Shown here piece after piece: positions 29,001 through 39,835 of a stretch of 64,000 bases of DNA. Each line of letters begins with the position of its first letter. The stretch's first letter is position 1. Origin of the DNA: Symsagittifera roscoffensis (taxonomy: Eukaryota > Xenacoelomorpha > Acoela > Convolutidae). The DNA is taken from NCBI RefSeq assembly GCF_963678635.1, contig NW_026971218.1, positions 124,001 through 188,000 on the forward strand, given 5' to 3'. Below the pieces are notes generated by a model. The model ran no database searches. It saw nothing but the letters and a program-made list of their open reading frames with translations, and had not been told where the DNA came from. The translations under genes and the position numbers were made by a program.

Positions 29001-29709
29001 TAAAGCATAGATTAAATTTCCCTATTTGCATCTTGAAATTGAGCCTTTAATGGTTTAACTCGGCAGTATCAAATATATTGACGCTGTTGACCTAGATGTC
29101 AGTTAGAGAAAGACTGAGAAAAGCGGAGTCACAAATTCCTGAAGAACAAGGTGGTCCAGACAGCTCAAAGAACGACTGCAATTGGCTTTGTTCTAAGCCA
29201 AACAAGTGCTAGATGGTCGAAAAACAACATTCAACGAGGGATCACTAGGCTCGCTTTACGCGGAGGAGCAGAGTTACATGTAATAATTCAGTAATAGTCG
29301 CAATATTTGTTTACTGACCTCTCTAACGCAAACGGCGGTCCTAGCTTCGGCTGTTGATAACGTCCGAATCAGTGTTATTTGGAAGCGGTTGAACGTTTAC
29401 TTTTGGAGACATTTGAAGGTAAGAGCGATCTGTCGTCGGATTGGTCCGTTCTTTTGTTGATGTATCTACGAGATCCTTCGGGATTGGACAGATCACTTAA
29501 ATCAAGTCAATCAAACTTGGCTCTTCTGTTGATCAAAGAGCTGTTCGGATGTAGTACCGGTGAAGTTTCTTCGTGATGATTGCATTGAGAGAGGGTTTAA
29601 ACAGAATTCGATCTGCAGTTTGCCTTCGATAAAGAAAGACTGAGAAAAGCGAAATCCCAAACGCCTAAAGAACAAGGTGGTCCAGATAGCTCAAGATTGA
29701 TCCATGCTT

Positions 29710-29813
29710 GGGTAATCACACTTAGTACGAGAGGAACCGTGTGTGTCAATTCCCAGGTTTCAAGTGTCTGCCTGAAAAGGCAGTTGCGAAGCTACAGTTG
29801 ATGGAATATGAGG
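29710..29813 (+). pseudogene. LSU rRNA fragment, copy 4
   Basis: Same as copy 3, with the loop intact. Confidence 0.78.
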
Positions 29814-30520
29814 AAAGCATAGATTAAATTTCCCTATCTGCATCTTGAAATTGAGCCTTTAATGGTTTAACTCGGCAGTATCAATTATATTGACTCTGTT
29901 GACCTAGATGTCAGTTAGAGAAAGACTGAGAAAAGCGGAGTCACAAATGCCTGAAGAACAAGGTGGTCCAGACATCTCAAAGAACGACTGCAGTTGGCTT
30001 TGTTCTAAACCAAACAAGTGCTAGATGGTCGAAAAACAACATTCAACGAGGGATCACTAGGCTCGCTTTACGCGGAGGAGCAGAGTTACATGTAATAAAT
30101 CAGTAATAGTCGCAATATTTGTTTACTGACCTCTCTAACGCAAACGGCGGTCCTAGCTTCGGCTGTTGATAACGTCCGAATCAGTGTTATTTGGAAGCGG
30201 TTGAACGTTTACTTTTGGAGACATTTGAAGGTAAGAGCGATCTGTCTTCGGATTGGTCCGTTCTTTTGTTGATGTATCTACGAGATCCTTCGGGATTGGA
30301 TAGATCACTTAAATCAAGTCGATCAAACTTGGCTATTCTGTTGATCAAAGAGCTCTTCAGTTGTAGTACCGGTGTATCTTCTTCGTGATGATTACATTGA
30401 GAGAGCGTTTAAACAGAATTGATCTTCAGTTTGCCTTCACTAGAGAAAGACTGAGAAAAGCGAAATCTTAATTGCCTAAAGAACAAGGTGTTCCAGACAG
30501 CTCAAGGTTGATCTAAACTT

Positions 30521-30623
30521 GGGTAATCACATTTAGTACGAGAGGAACCGTGTGTTCAATTCCCTGGTTTCAAGTGTCTGCATGAAAAGGCAGATTAGAA
30601 GCTACAGTTGATAGATTATGAGG
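30521..30623 (+). pseudogene. LSU rRNA fragment, copy 5 (most diverged)
   Basis: Loop sequence intact although the surrounding unit is clearly diverged (ATTTAGTACG, GATTAGAAGCTAC). Confidence 0.75.
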
Positions 30624-31050
30624 AAACCAAAGATAACTTTCTCTATCTGCATCTTGAAAATGGCCTTTTATGGTTTAACTCGGCAGTATCAATTATATTG
30701 ACGCTGGTGACCCAGATGTGAGTTAGAGAAAGACTGAGAAAAGCGGAGTCCCACATGCCTGAAGATCAGAATGAACCAGACAGCTCAGGGTACGACTAAG
30801 GTTGGCTTGGTTCTAATCGAGTGAACACCTTGTTTTGGAGCAATCCGATCGTAGAAGTGATCAGTCTTCGAATTGCTCCGTACTTTCACTGGTGTATCTG
30901 CCAGATCCCTAGGAACTTGATAGAACACTTAAAGCAAGTCGCTCCAATTTGGGTATTCTGTTGATCAAAGAGCTACTTAGATGTAGTACCGGTGTAATTT
31001 CTTTGTGATGATTGCCTTGAGAGAGCGTTTAAACAGTGTTCCGATCAGTG

Positions 31051-33070
31051 TTTGATTTGTAAAATTTTACTACCAAAGGATATGGTTCTGAGAACATTTC
31101 TTCCATTCCGCTCTCGTTCCTGGTATAGTATGCCCGAGATATACACTACTGATGGGTCTGTATCCCACACGAACTTTCTTTTCTAGGATAGCTCGCATTT
31201 GATGTTTTCAAAAAAGACTTGGGCCTTATCGCTCCCGCTGAACTTATTACCTTTGTTACGCATTAGTTGGTGCACATCTTGCCGACATAACCTTCAATGA
31301 ATTCCCGTGATTAACCATCACAGCCGTAATTGGTGGTGGTTTTTGGGTGTTTTCCAAGTCAGCACCGCTTCAACCGCCCCATGGTTTGGTCTGGCTTCAT
31401 ATTTGGCCCCAAAGCCACCCGAATACTTTATGGAATCCCTCGAGCACTCGCATTTTGACGGTTTGCTATTCAAGCCAGCCTGTTTCATGCAAGTAAAGAC
31501 TTCATCTAACCTTCCTATATGATCTTTCAGGGTCTGTGTAGCACAACATGAGGTGTCCATACTTTTTCGTTACATTGGTAAGTGCTTGGCCCATCAATCG
31601 TTGAAACGTGGCTGTAGCGTTGAACAGTCCAAAAAGCATTCTATTTCACTGGAACAATCCCAATTCGCACACAATAATTTTTCTCGCTCCTGCTTCTTGA
31701 GGGGACCTGCAAGAACACGGAGCCCAAATCCATTGTCGTGAAGAATTTCGTGCCTTAGCCAAAAGCAAACCACAAGGCCAATGAGACTTTGATGTCTCGA
31801 TCATACAATATTCCACCAACATATCATTTTCTTTCCTACATGCCTCTGACTTATGTGGGGTCATTCTCCCAATTCCTTCCCTGTGAGCTAACCAGGCCTT
31901 CTCTATTTCCCTCTCATGTTCCACAAAATGCAACAACATCTGTCGGCCTTGTGTTTCGAAAAAATTGACTGCGATCCGATTCAACACGTCCCTAAAGGAC
32001 TCCAGCACTTTATCTGACGTTTCGCGTTTATTTAGCTCTATTTCAGGTAGGACTGGTTTAATTGATGCTATTTCTGTGTCGGTCTGTCTTTCAGTGAAGT
32101 TTGAACAACTAGACAGTCCATCATCTATCTCAGACCTCATAGAAAACACTTTTCGAAAATACATTTTTTCTCTTCAATTTACACTCAGGGTTAGCATAAA
32201 GCAGACACTCACTGACTTTAAACTTCTTCAAGTTCTCCATATTCTGACAGTCTTTGTTCAGAGGTAACGCATAACCAAGTTTCTTTCTACGATCTATCGT
32301 CACCGGTGTTGCCTGCGTGTTCAACAACACAGTCACACTCAGTCTAATCTGAGTGGATGAGAAACTACTTCTTAAAATAGCTGAGCTAGGAACTACACTT
32401 GTCTATTGCTACTAATTTCGTGACCACTACAGCTTGATTTTGTTTTAGCCTAACTTTTTTATCTAGAAAAAGCGGCACCCTTGCTCGATTTATCAAGATT
32501 TTATTACCAAGTTTCTTTTCACACTTCCTCTCGGTCATAATTCGCATTAATCCATCATTGAAGTCGACCAAGACATCAAATTTTTGCACGAAGTAGGGTC
32601 CTCTCTGGGTCTTGATTCGTATTAATCCATCCTTGGGATCAATCGTGGCATCAAATTTCTGCACGAATTAGTACGCATATAGGTTCTCGACGACTAGAAA
32701 GCTCATCCAGAGATGCTTTCCACCTATTTGAAACGAGATCAGTGGTGTGTCTCCTACCGCATAATTTGAAACATGGTTTGCCGCGGCTACTTGGATTTCA
32801 GTCGGTATCGAGACCGATCTGTTAAAACCATAGCGGTCAAAGGGCTAATGAACTTGAAACTAACTACCGTGCCGTTTTCCAGCAGCCCCCTTTGGTGAAC
32901 GCTGCTTGCGTTGCTCGTTCAGCACGTGTGCTGCCAGATCAGTTTCGCAACCGATGTAGGCTGCGTCCTGCTCAAGCATTGCATTATGTCCACTTCGTCG
33001 GACCTCGAGTTCATCTCGTCCGATGTATATCCGACCTACTTGATTACATGCATTTTTTCCCAGCAGAGCC
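31051..33070 (-). pseudogene. Broken antisense gag-pol: protease to RNase H
   Basis: Read on the minus strand from 33070 down: protease N-part with GRDELEVRR, an active site altered to ENG (main element DTG), protease end and linker (32664-32386), pre-RT region (32336-32130), RT N-part with RMTPHKSEACR (32164-31646), and RT C-part with LKDHIGRLDEVF and KPSKCE (31560-31318), ending in RNase H. Several frameshifts and stops separate the pieces and the YVDD box is lost. A stretch of about 22 codons (FVQKFD...DGLIRI) is tandemly duplicated near 32.6 kb. It belongs to a relative of the 1-18 kb element and cannot encode protein. Confidence 0.88.
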
Positions 33071-33164
33071 GTTTTGTAGATATTTAGATGTAGTACCAGT
33101 GTAAATTATTCGTGATGATTGCAATGAGAGATCGTTCAAACAGTGTTCCGATGAGTGTTCGATT
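33071..33164 (+). repeat. Fragment of the 812-bp repeat between retroelement pieces
   Basis: Begins TTTAGATGTAGTACCAGTGT and ends at CAGTGTTCCGATGAGTG, the same junction used at 31.05, 34.3 and 39.84 kb. Confidence 0.7.
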
Positions 33165-33529
33165 AGTAAAACTTTACTAGCAAAGGATATGGGGCGGGGA
33201 ACAGTTCTTCCACTCCGCTCTCGTTCCTGATATATTATACCCGAGATATTCAGCACTGATAGGTCCGTATCCCAAACGAACATTCCTTTCTCGGATAGCT
33301 CAAGTTTGATGTTTTCAAAAGAGACTTGGGCCTCATCCGCCCCGCTGAACTTATTACCTTTGTTACGCATTCGTTGGTGCAAAGTGTACTTTTCAAGCCA
33401 GCCTGTTTTATGTAAGTAAAGACTTCATCTCACTTTCCTATTTGATCAGAGTCTCTGTAGCTCATTATGAGGTTTCCATTTTTTTTCGCTACATTGGTAA
33501 GTGCTTAGCCCATCAATCGTTGAATTTCT
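33165..33529 (-). pseudogene. Antisense RNase H/RT fragment with 207-bp deletion
   Basis: On the minus strand, residues like AQVSFENIKLELSEKGMFVW and GRTVPRPISFASKVLL match RNase H of the main pol. At 33389/33390 it lacks 207 bp that its duplicate keeps (38719-38925). Confidence 0.85.
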
Positions 33530-33990
33530 CCATCTGCATCTTGAAAATTGCCTTCAATGGTTTAGTTTGGCAATATCAAGTATTTTGATGCTGTTGACCC
33601 CGATCTGAGTTAGAGAAAGATTCAGACCCAAAGCATAGATTAATTTTTTTCTACTTGCATCTTGAAAATTGCCTTAAATGGTTTCATTTGGCAATATCAA
33701 GTATATTGATGCCGTTGACCCCGATGTGAGTTAGAGAAAGACACAAACCCGAAGCATAGAATAAATTTTTTTTACTTGCATCTTGAAAATTGCTTTTAAT
33801 GGTTTAATTTGGCAATATCAAGTATATTTATGCTGATGACCCCGATGTGAGTTAGAGAAAGACCCAGACCCAAAGCATATATTAATTTTCTTTACCTGCA
33901 TATTGGAAAATGCCTTTAATGGTTTAAATTGGCAATATCAAGTATATTGATGCTTTTGACCCAGATGTGAGTTAGAGAAAGACTGAGAAA
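33530..33990 (+). repeat. Four 121-bp sub-repeats of the 812-bp family
   Basis: GCATCTTGAAAATTGCC recurs at 33536, 33657, 33778 and 33899 with GGTTTAATTTGGCAATATCAA. In the 812-bp unit this block occurs once; here it is expanded fourfold. Confidence 0.85.
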
Positions 33991-34299
33991 AGCAAAGTCC
34001 CAAATGACTAAAGATCCGGGTGGTCCAGACAGCTCAAGGTACGACTGCTGTTGGTTTTGTTCTAATCAAGTAAAAACCTACTTTTGAAGCAATCCGATCG
34101 AAGGAGTAATCAGTCTTCAGATTGGCCGGTTCTTTTACTGGTGTATCTGCCAGATCCCTAGGTACTTGATAAAACACTTAAAGCAAGTCGCTCAAACTTG
34201 GGTATTATGTTGATCAAAGAGCTGTTTATATGTAGTACAGGTGTATTTTCTTCGTGACGATTGCTTTGAGAGAGCGTTTAATCAGTGTTCCGATCAGTG
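33991..34299 (+). repeat. Fragment of the 812-bp repeat
   Basis: From AGTCCCAAATGAC to CAGTGTTCCGATCAGTG, collinear with the 30.7-31.05 kb end of the main array and joined to the same pol position. Confidence 0.8.
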
Positions 34300-37200
34300 T
34301 TCGGTTAGTAAAAGTTTACTATCATAGGATATGGGTCGGAGAACAGTTCTTTCAGTCCGCTCTCGTTCCTGATATAGTATGCCCGATATATACACCACTG
34401 ATGGGTCTGTATCCCACACGAACTTTCGTTTCTCGGATAGCTCGCGTTTGAGGTTTTCAAAAGACACTTTAGACACAACGCATTAGTTGGTGCAAAGAAT
34501 ACATCTTGCCGACAAACACCTCAATGAATTCCTGGTAGTATTTTACGCAGCCGAGAAGTTTCTGTATTTGGGTGTCGATTTTTGGGTGTTTTCCATGTAA
34601 GCACCGCTTCAACTGCCCCATGGGTTGGTCTGACTTCATGTTTGTCCACAGCGCGACCCAATTAACTTATGAGATCCCTCGAGAACTCGCACTTTGAGGG
34701 TTTGCTTTTCAAGCCAATCTGTTTTGTGCAAGTAAAGACTTCATCTAACCTCCCTTTTTGATCTTCCAGGGTCTGTTTAGCACATTATGAGGTTCCCGTA
34801 CTTTTTTGTTACATTAGTAAGTGCTTGGCCCATCAATCATTGAAAAGTGGCTGTAGCGTTGAACAGACCAAAAAGCAATCTATTTCACTGGTGCAATCCC
34901 AATTCGCACACAACATTTTTTCTCGCTCCTGCTTCTTGGGGTGCACCTGCGAGAACGCGGAGCCCAAATCCAATGTCGTGAAGAATTTCGTGACTTAGCC
35001 AAAACCAAACCACAAGCCCACAGAGACTTTGATGTCTCAATTATAGAAAAATTCCATCAACATATCATTTTCTTTCCTACATGCATCTTACTTGTGCGGG
35101 GTCATTCTCCTAGATTCTTCTCTGTGAGCTACCGAGTCCGCCTCTATTTCTCTCTCATGTTCCACAAAATGCAACAACCTATGTTGGCCTTGGGTTTCGA
35201 AAAATTGACTGCGATCCGATTCAACACGTCCCTAAAAGACGCTAGCACTTTATTTGATCTTTTGCATTTAGTTCGATCTATTTCAAGTAAGATTGGTTTG
35301 TTTGATGCTAGTTCTGTATCGGTCTGTCTTTCAGTGAAGTTTGAACAACTAAACAATCCATCATCTGTCTCAGACCTCACGGAAAACACTTTTCGGAAAT
35401 ACATTTTTTCTCCTCAATTTACACTCAGGGTTAGCATAAAGCAGACACTCAGTGACTTTAAACTTTTTCAAGTTCTCCATTTTCTGACAGTCTTTGTTTA
35501 GAGGTACCGCATAAGCAAGTTTCTTTTCACGATCTATCATCACCGGTGTTGCCTGCGTGTTTAACAACACAGTCACACTCAGTCTAATCTGAGTGGATGA
35601 AAAACTACTTCTTAAAATAGCTGAGCTCATGGATCAATGGATCAAAGTTTCGAGGAATCAAAGTTTTGCACTAAGTAGGGTCCTCTGTGGGTCTTGATTC
35701 GTATTAATCCATCCTTGAGATCGGTCGTGGCATCAAATTTCTGCACGAAATAGTACGCATCTAGGTTCTCGATGACTGGAAAGCTCATCCAGAGATGCCT
35801 TCCACCTATTTGAAGCGAGATCAGTGGTGTCCTTCCTACCGCATAAGTTGCAACCTGGCTGGCAGCGGCTTTTCGGATTTTAGTCGGTATCAAGACCGAT
35901 CTATCAAAACAATAGCGGTCAAAGGGCTAATGGGCATGACACTGACTACCGTGCCGTTGTCCAGCAGCCCCCCTTGGTGAAAACTGCCTGCGTTGCTCGC
36001 TCAGCACGTGTGCTGCCAGATCAGTCTCGCAGCCGATGTACACTGCGTCCTGCTCAGGCATTGCATTATTTCCTTTTCGTCGGACCTTGAGTTCCTCTTG
36101 TCCGATGTATATCCGACCTTTTTGATCAAATGCATTTGTTACCAGAGCCGTTTTGTAGACATTTATACGAGCGACTTTTATCAGGATTGGGTATGGACTA
36201 TAGCCTTTCAGGTAATGTCCATCTACCCTCATTAGTTTTGGTCCACCTGTTGCGAGTAACGCTCTCACATCTCTGGAATCCAGATTCGGATCTTTCTCTC
36301 ACAAGTTATCTGCGAAGATATCCAAACAATCCAAGGTAATTTCTGATGGTTCACTCAGTTTTCGCCACTTGATGACCCGCAATCGATATTTTTGAAATTA
36401 ATTTGCTACCTTCTCTGATCAATCAGAAGGTCTTACCCAAAATAACCTAAATTTTTAGAGCTCGACTTTAAGGTGCTTCCTTTTCTTCCGCTTTCAGAGC
36501 CTGTTTCAACGATTCTATCCTCGCAAAGCCTGTGCTTTCTAGTTCTGACCTCACCCATTATTTTGTTTGTCTTTTTTCCATGACGCAGTTCAGGGCCGTG
36601 CCCTTTTATTTGCTTGTCAATGCACTACATTTTTTTCGAGAGGTTTCTACTCAAGTTGTAGGTTCATCAACTCTATCCAGGTGTCAGTGCAGCCAGCTGA
36701 TTCGTCCTTGAATTATTTTGGCTTCTTGGGTGTTCTTCGTGATCGGTTTCTTCTTTCAATAGACTTCGAGAATTTTGTGATCAACGTTTCAAGAGACGTT
36801 TCAGTAGTTGTTGAGCGGTTCAAACATTGACGCATACATCGAACTATCATGTGTCCCGGTTTTCAGATCTGGAACGGATCTGACTTGGGACATCGTGGGC
36901 AAATTTATCCCAGAGGCAGCCTTCGTAGGCAAATGTATCCGAGAGGCGGATTCCACCAGCACGACCTTGTTGGCGCTACCATTGGCCCCTCCCTTTACTT
37001 CAAATTGAAATTGAAGTTTGCTCTCGGTCTTGGGGAGGCTTTGTCTGCCTGGAGCTACGGAACCCATTGGTTGGTTAGCGTGAGTTCTCACCCTTGTCCG
37101 AGGGACTGTTTTGGTAGTTGCTTGTCAAAAACTCATCGAGCTTTTGCATCAAAAATTCAGCCTTAGCATCCAATCTACTCTCTAAATTGATCATCGTTTG

Positions 37201-38184
37201 AGTATTGGCTCTGTCGTGATAACTCAGTAGTCGCTCAATTTCTTGTACCATTTTACCTTCTCTTTCTTCAGATTCCCAAGTGGCTAGAGCTAAAGTCTCT
37301 GCCAGGCACTGGTCGGTCACATTTGGCCAGCCATTTGGCTTCTGCTAGCTCGTCCATCAGTTTTTCGAGGCCATTTTGAGCTTTTTCACCTACTGTGTCA
37401 TTTTTTTCGTCATATGTTGTTTTCGCAGTTTTTCAGACATGCCATCCCATCGGCAAGAAAGCCTCTCATATCGTTAGTCGAGCCCAAAACTGGGGTCAGA
37501 CCCAGAGACGACGTTGACAAATTGGGTTGCAGCCTAATGCTTGGTGATGCACCATCCCTCTGCATACCCATCGACATCATCAGACTATCACATATTGAGG
37601 AGTTCCCACTTTTATTCCATCCGACACTGGTCTCAGTGGGAAAGTGGACACCGCTTTCTTGTTCTTCTCTTGCTTCAGGATACAACAAATTTTTGCGCCC
37701 GAGCGCATTGTTCCCAGAGGAGCAAAGCCGGATAGTAATCCAATAAATTGAAGCACTATCATGCGTTCATCGGACTTGTTGAAACTATTTTTTGTGTTTG
37801 AACTTGAATCTTGTTCTCTGGGACTTCTCTGGGCACTCGACATCATCGCATTCGTTCTCTGTTGGGCTAGAGGAAGAACTGCTCTTTTTGTCCGAGTATC
37901 GTGCTTGGTCTCCGACTCACACGTCCCTTTAAACAACATCTCTTCTCTAGCATAAGCCTCGGTACGCTCCGAGGTCCATTGAGGCCCTCCAATTCTTTCC
38001 GCTTGGAGTTGTCGCCAGATCCTTCCATATCCCTATGATGGTGAAGTTGGGGTTGGATTAACGTTTCTTCCCCTTGATCGAATGGATCAGGTTGCGTATC
38101 GTCCACCGCCCCAGCCTCGGCGTTTTGCCCTTCATCGCCATCCAAATTCTTTTCGTTTCTTAGTTTCGTTCTAACACCGATCAT
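34300..38184 (-). pseudogene. Antisense gag-pro-pol pseudogene (copy 1)
   Basis: On the minus strand gag begins at an ATG ending at 38184 (MIGVRTKLRN), followed by charged and coiled-coil gag parts (37939-36801), protease (36268-35642) with LLATGGP, GRIYIGQEELKVRR and active site DNG for DTG, pre-RT and RT N-part (35630-35144), and RNase H (34476-34294) ending at DSKLLLTE. Multiple frameshifts and stops are present, and no integrase or ORF3 part. The VIENLD sequence near 35.77 kb shows the residue replaced by the stop in the main element. Confidence 0.88.
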
Positions 38185-38642
38185 CGCGACCTACGCTCGT
38201 CACCGCGGTCACAAAAACTTGATACTGCTCACAAAGAATTGGCTACGTCGCGACTTAATTTGCTCAGCCTAGAAATCTTATTCAAGCTCCTAACAAGGCC
38301 TTCCGTTCCTTTTTTGCGATAAGTGAAAATTTTTGACGACAGTGCAGAAGTCCAAAAAAACTATGAGTATCAGTACTCGATACTTTGATAAGAAAATTTT
38401 AGCATTTGATAACCTCTGATAAACTAGACTTTGAGATGAACTTAGCCCTGCTTAAATTCGTACATGTGCCATTCGGTCACATTTGGAAAGTTGTTCTTGA
38501 GCAATGCGAATAACATGATTTTGGGGTCAAATGGAATTTTTCAAAAAATTGAATTGGACATGTCATTCTCAAGTTTCTCGCGACAACTGAAAAAATCAGA
38601 AAAATTAGATCAGAACGACCGAATAGCAATCGCGGGAAATTG
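38185..38642 (-). other. Leader-like sequence upstream of the antisense gag
   Basis: Non-coding. It lies 5' of gag on the minus strand and includes a small inverted repeat AGTATC/GATACT near 38367. It probably represents the element's leader, cut by the duplication junction at 38642; I could not identify a primer-binding site. Confidence 0.4.
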
Positions 38643-39059
38643 TTCAAAAGAGACTTGGGCCTCATCCGCCCCGCTGAACTTATTACCTTTGTTACGCATT
38701 CGTTGGTGCAAAGTGTACATCTTGCCGACATATCCTTCAATGAATTCCCGGTAGTAATCATCTTAGCCGAAAAGATTCTGTAATTGGGTGACAGTTTTTG
38801 GGTGCTTTCCATGTCAGCACCGCTTCAACCGCCCCGTGGTTTGTTCCCAAGTTGTTCATGTTTGTCCCCAAGGCCACCCAAATACTTTATGGAATCCCTC
38901 GAGAACTCGCACTTTGACGGTCTGCTTTTCAAGCCAGCCTGTTTTATGTAAGTAAAGACTTCATCTCACTTTCCTATTTGATCAGAGTCTCTGTAGCTCA
39001 TGATGAGGTTTCCATTTTTTTTCGCTACATTGGTAAGTGCTTAGCCCATCAATCGTTGA
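38643..39059 (-). pseudogene. Antisense RNase H/RT fragment (duplicate of 33.3-33.5 kb, without the deletion)
   Basis: Contains the 207 bp missing from copy 1, with RT-end sequence on the minus strand, then passes into the 121-bp sub-repeats. Confidence 0.85.
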
Positions 39060-39526
39060 ATTTCTCCATCTGCATCTTGAAAATTGCCTTCAATGGTTTA
39101 GTTTGGCAATATCAAGTATTTTGATGCTGTTGACCCCGATCTGAGTTAGAGAAAGATTCAGACCCAAAGCATAGATTAATTTTTTTCTACTTGCATCTTG
39201 AAAATTGCCCTAAATGGTTTAATTTGGCAATATCAAGTATATTGATGCCGTTGACCCCGATGTGAGTTAGAGAAAGACACAAACCCGAAGCATAGATTAA
39301 ATTTTTTTTACTTGCATCTTGAAAATTGCCTTTAATGGTTTAATTTGGCAGTATCAAGTATATTGATGCTGATGACCCCGATGTGAGTTAGAGAAAGACC
39401 CAGACCCAAAGCATATATTAATTTTCTTTACCTGCATATTGGAAAATGCCTTTAATGGTTTAAATTGGCAATATCAAGTATATTGATGCTTTTGACCCAG
39501 ATGTGAGTTAGAGAAAGACTGAGAAA
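39060..39526 (+). repeat. 121-bp sub-repeats, duplicate block
   Basis: Copy of 33530-33990 at offset 5536. Confidence 0.85.
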
Positions 39527-39835
39527 AGCAAAGTCCCAAATGACTAAAGATCAGGGTGGTCCAGACAGCTCAAGGTACGACTGCTGTTGGTTTTTTTCTA
39601 ATCAAGTAAAAACCTACTTTTGAAGCAATCCGATCGAAGGAGTGATCAGTCTTCAGATTGGCCGGTTCTTTTACTGGTGTATCTGCCAGATCCCTAGGTA
39701 CTTGATAAAACACTTAAAGCAAGTCGCTCAAACTTGGGTATTCTGTTGATCAAAGAGCTGTTTATATGTAGTACAGGTGTATTTTCTTCGTGACGATTGC
39801 TTTGAGAGAGCGTTTAATCAGTGTTCCGATCAGTG
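39527..39835 (+). repeat. 812-bp family fragment, duplicate
   Basis: Copy of 33991-34299 at offset 5536, with the same junction to pol. Confidence 0.85.

Larger units (their letters stand above)
26490..31050 (+). repeat. 812-bp tandem repeat array carrying an LSU rRNA fragment
   Basis: Equivalent points lie at 27755, 28567, 29379 and 30191, exactly 812 bp apart, with an 833-bp step before the first. Neighbouring units are nearly identical in the middle and diverged at both ends. Each full unit has an rRNA-like piece, and a 65-codon open frame that is conserved only because the DNA is. Sub-blocks of this unit recur among the retroelement fragments at 31-40 kb. Confidence 0.9.
33314..38642. 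repeat. Tandem duplication, copy 1 (5329 bp)
   Basis: Nearly identical to 38643-44178. The offset is 5329 up to 33389 and a constant 5536 afterwards, the 207-bp difference being one deletion in this copy. Only scattered single-base changes are seen. Confidence 0.93.

Noticed and set aside
27755-30388. 65-codon open frame repeated in each 812-bp unit
   Set aside because: Its conservation is no better than that of the surrounding repeat; there is no promoter or domain, and it is lost in diverged units.
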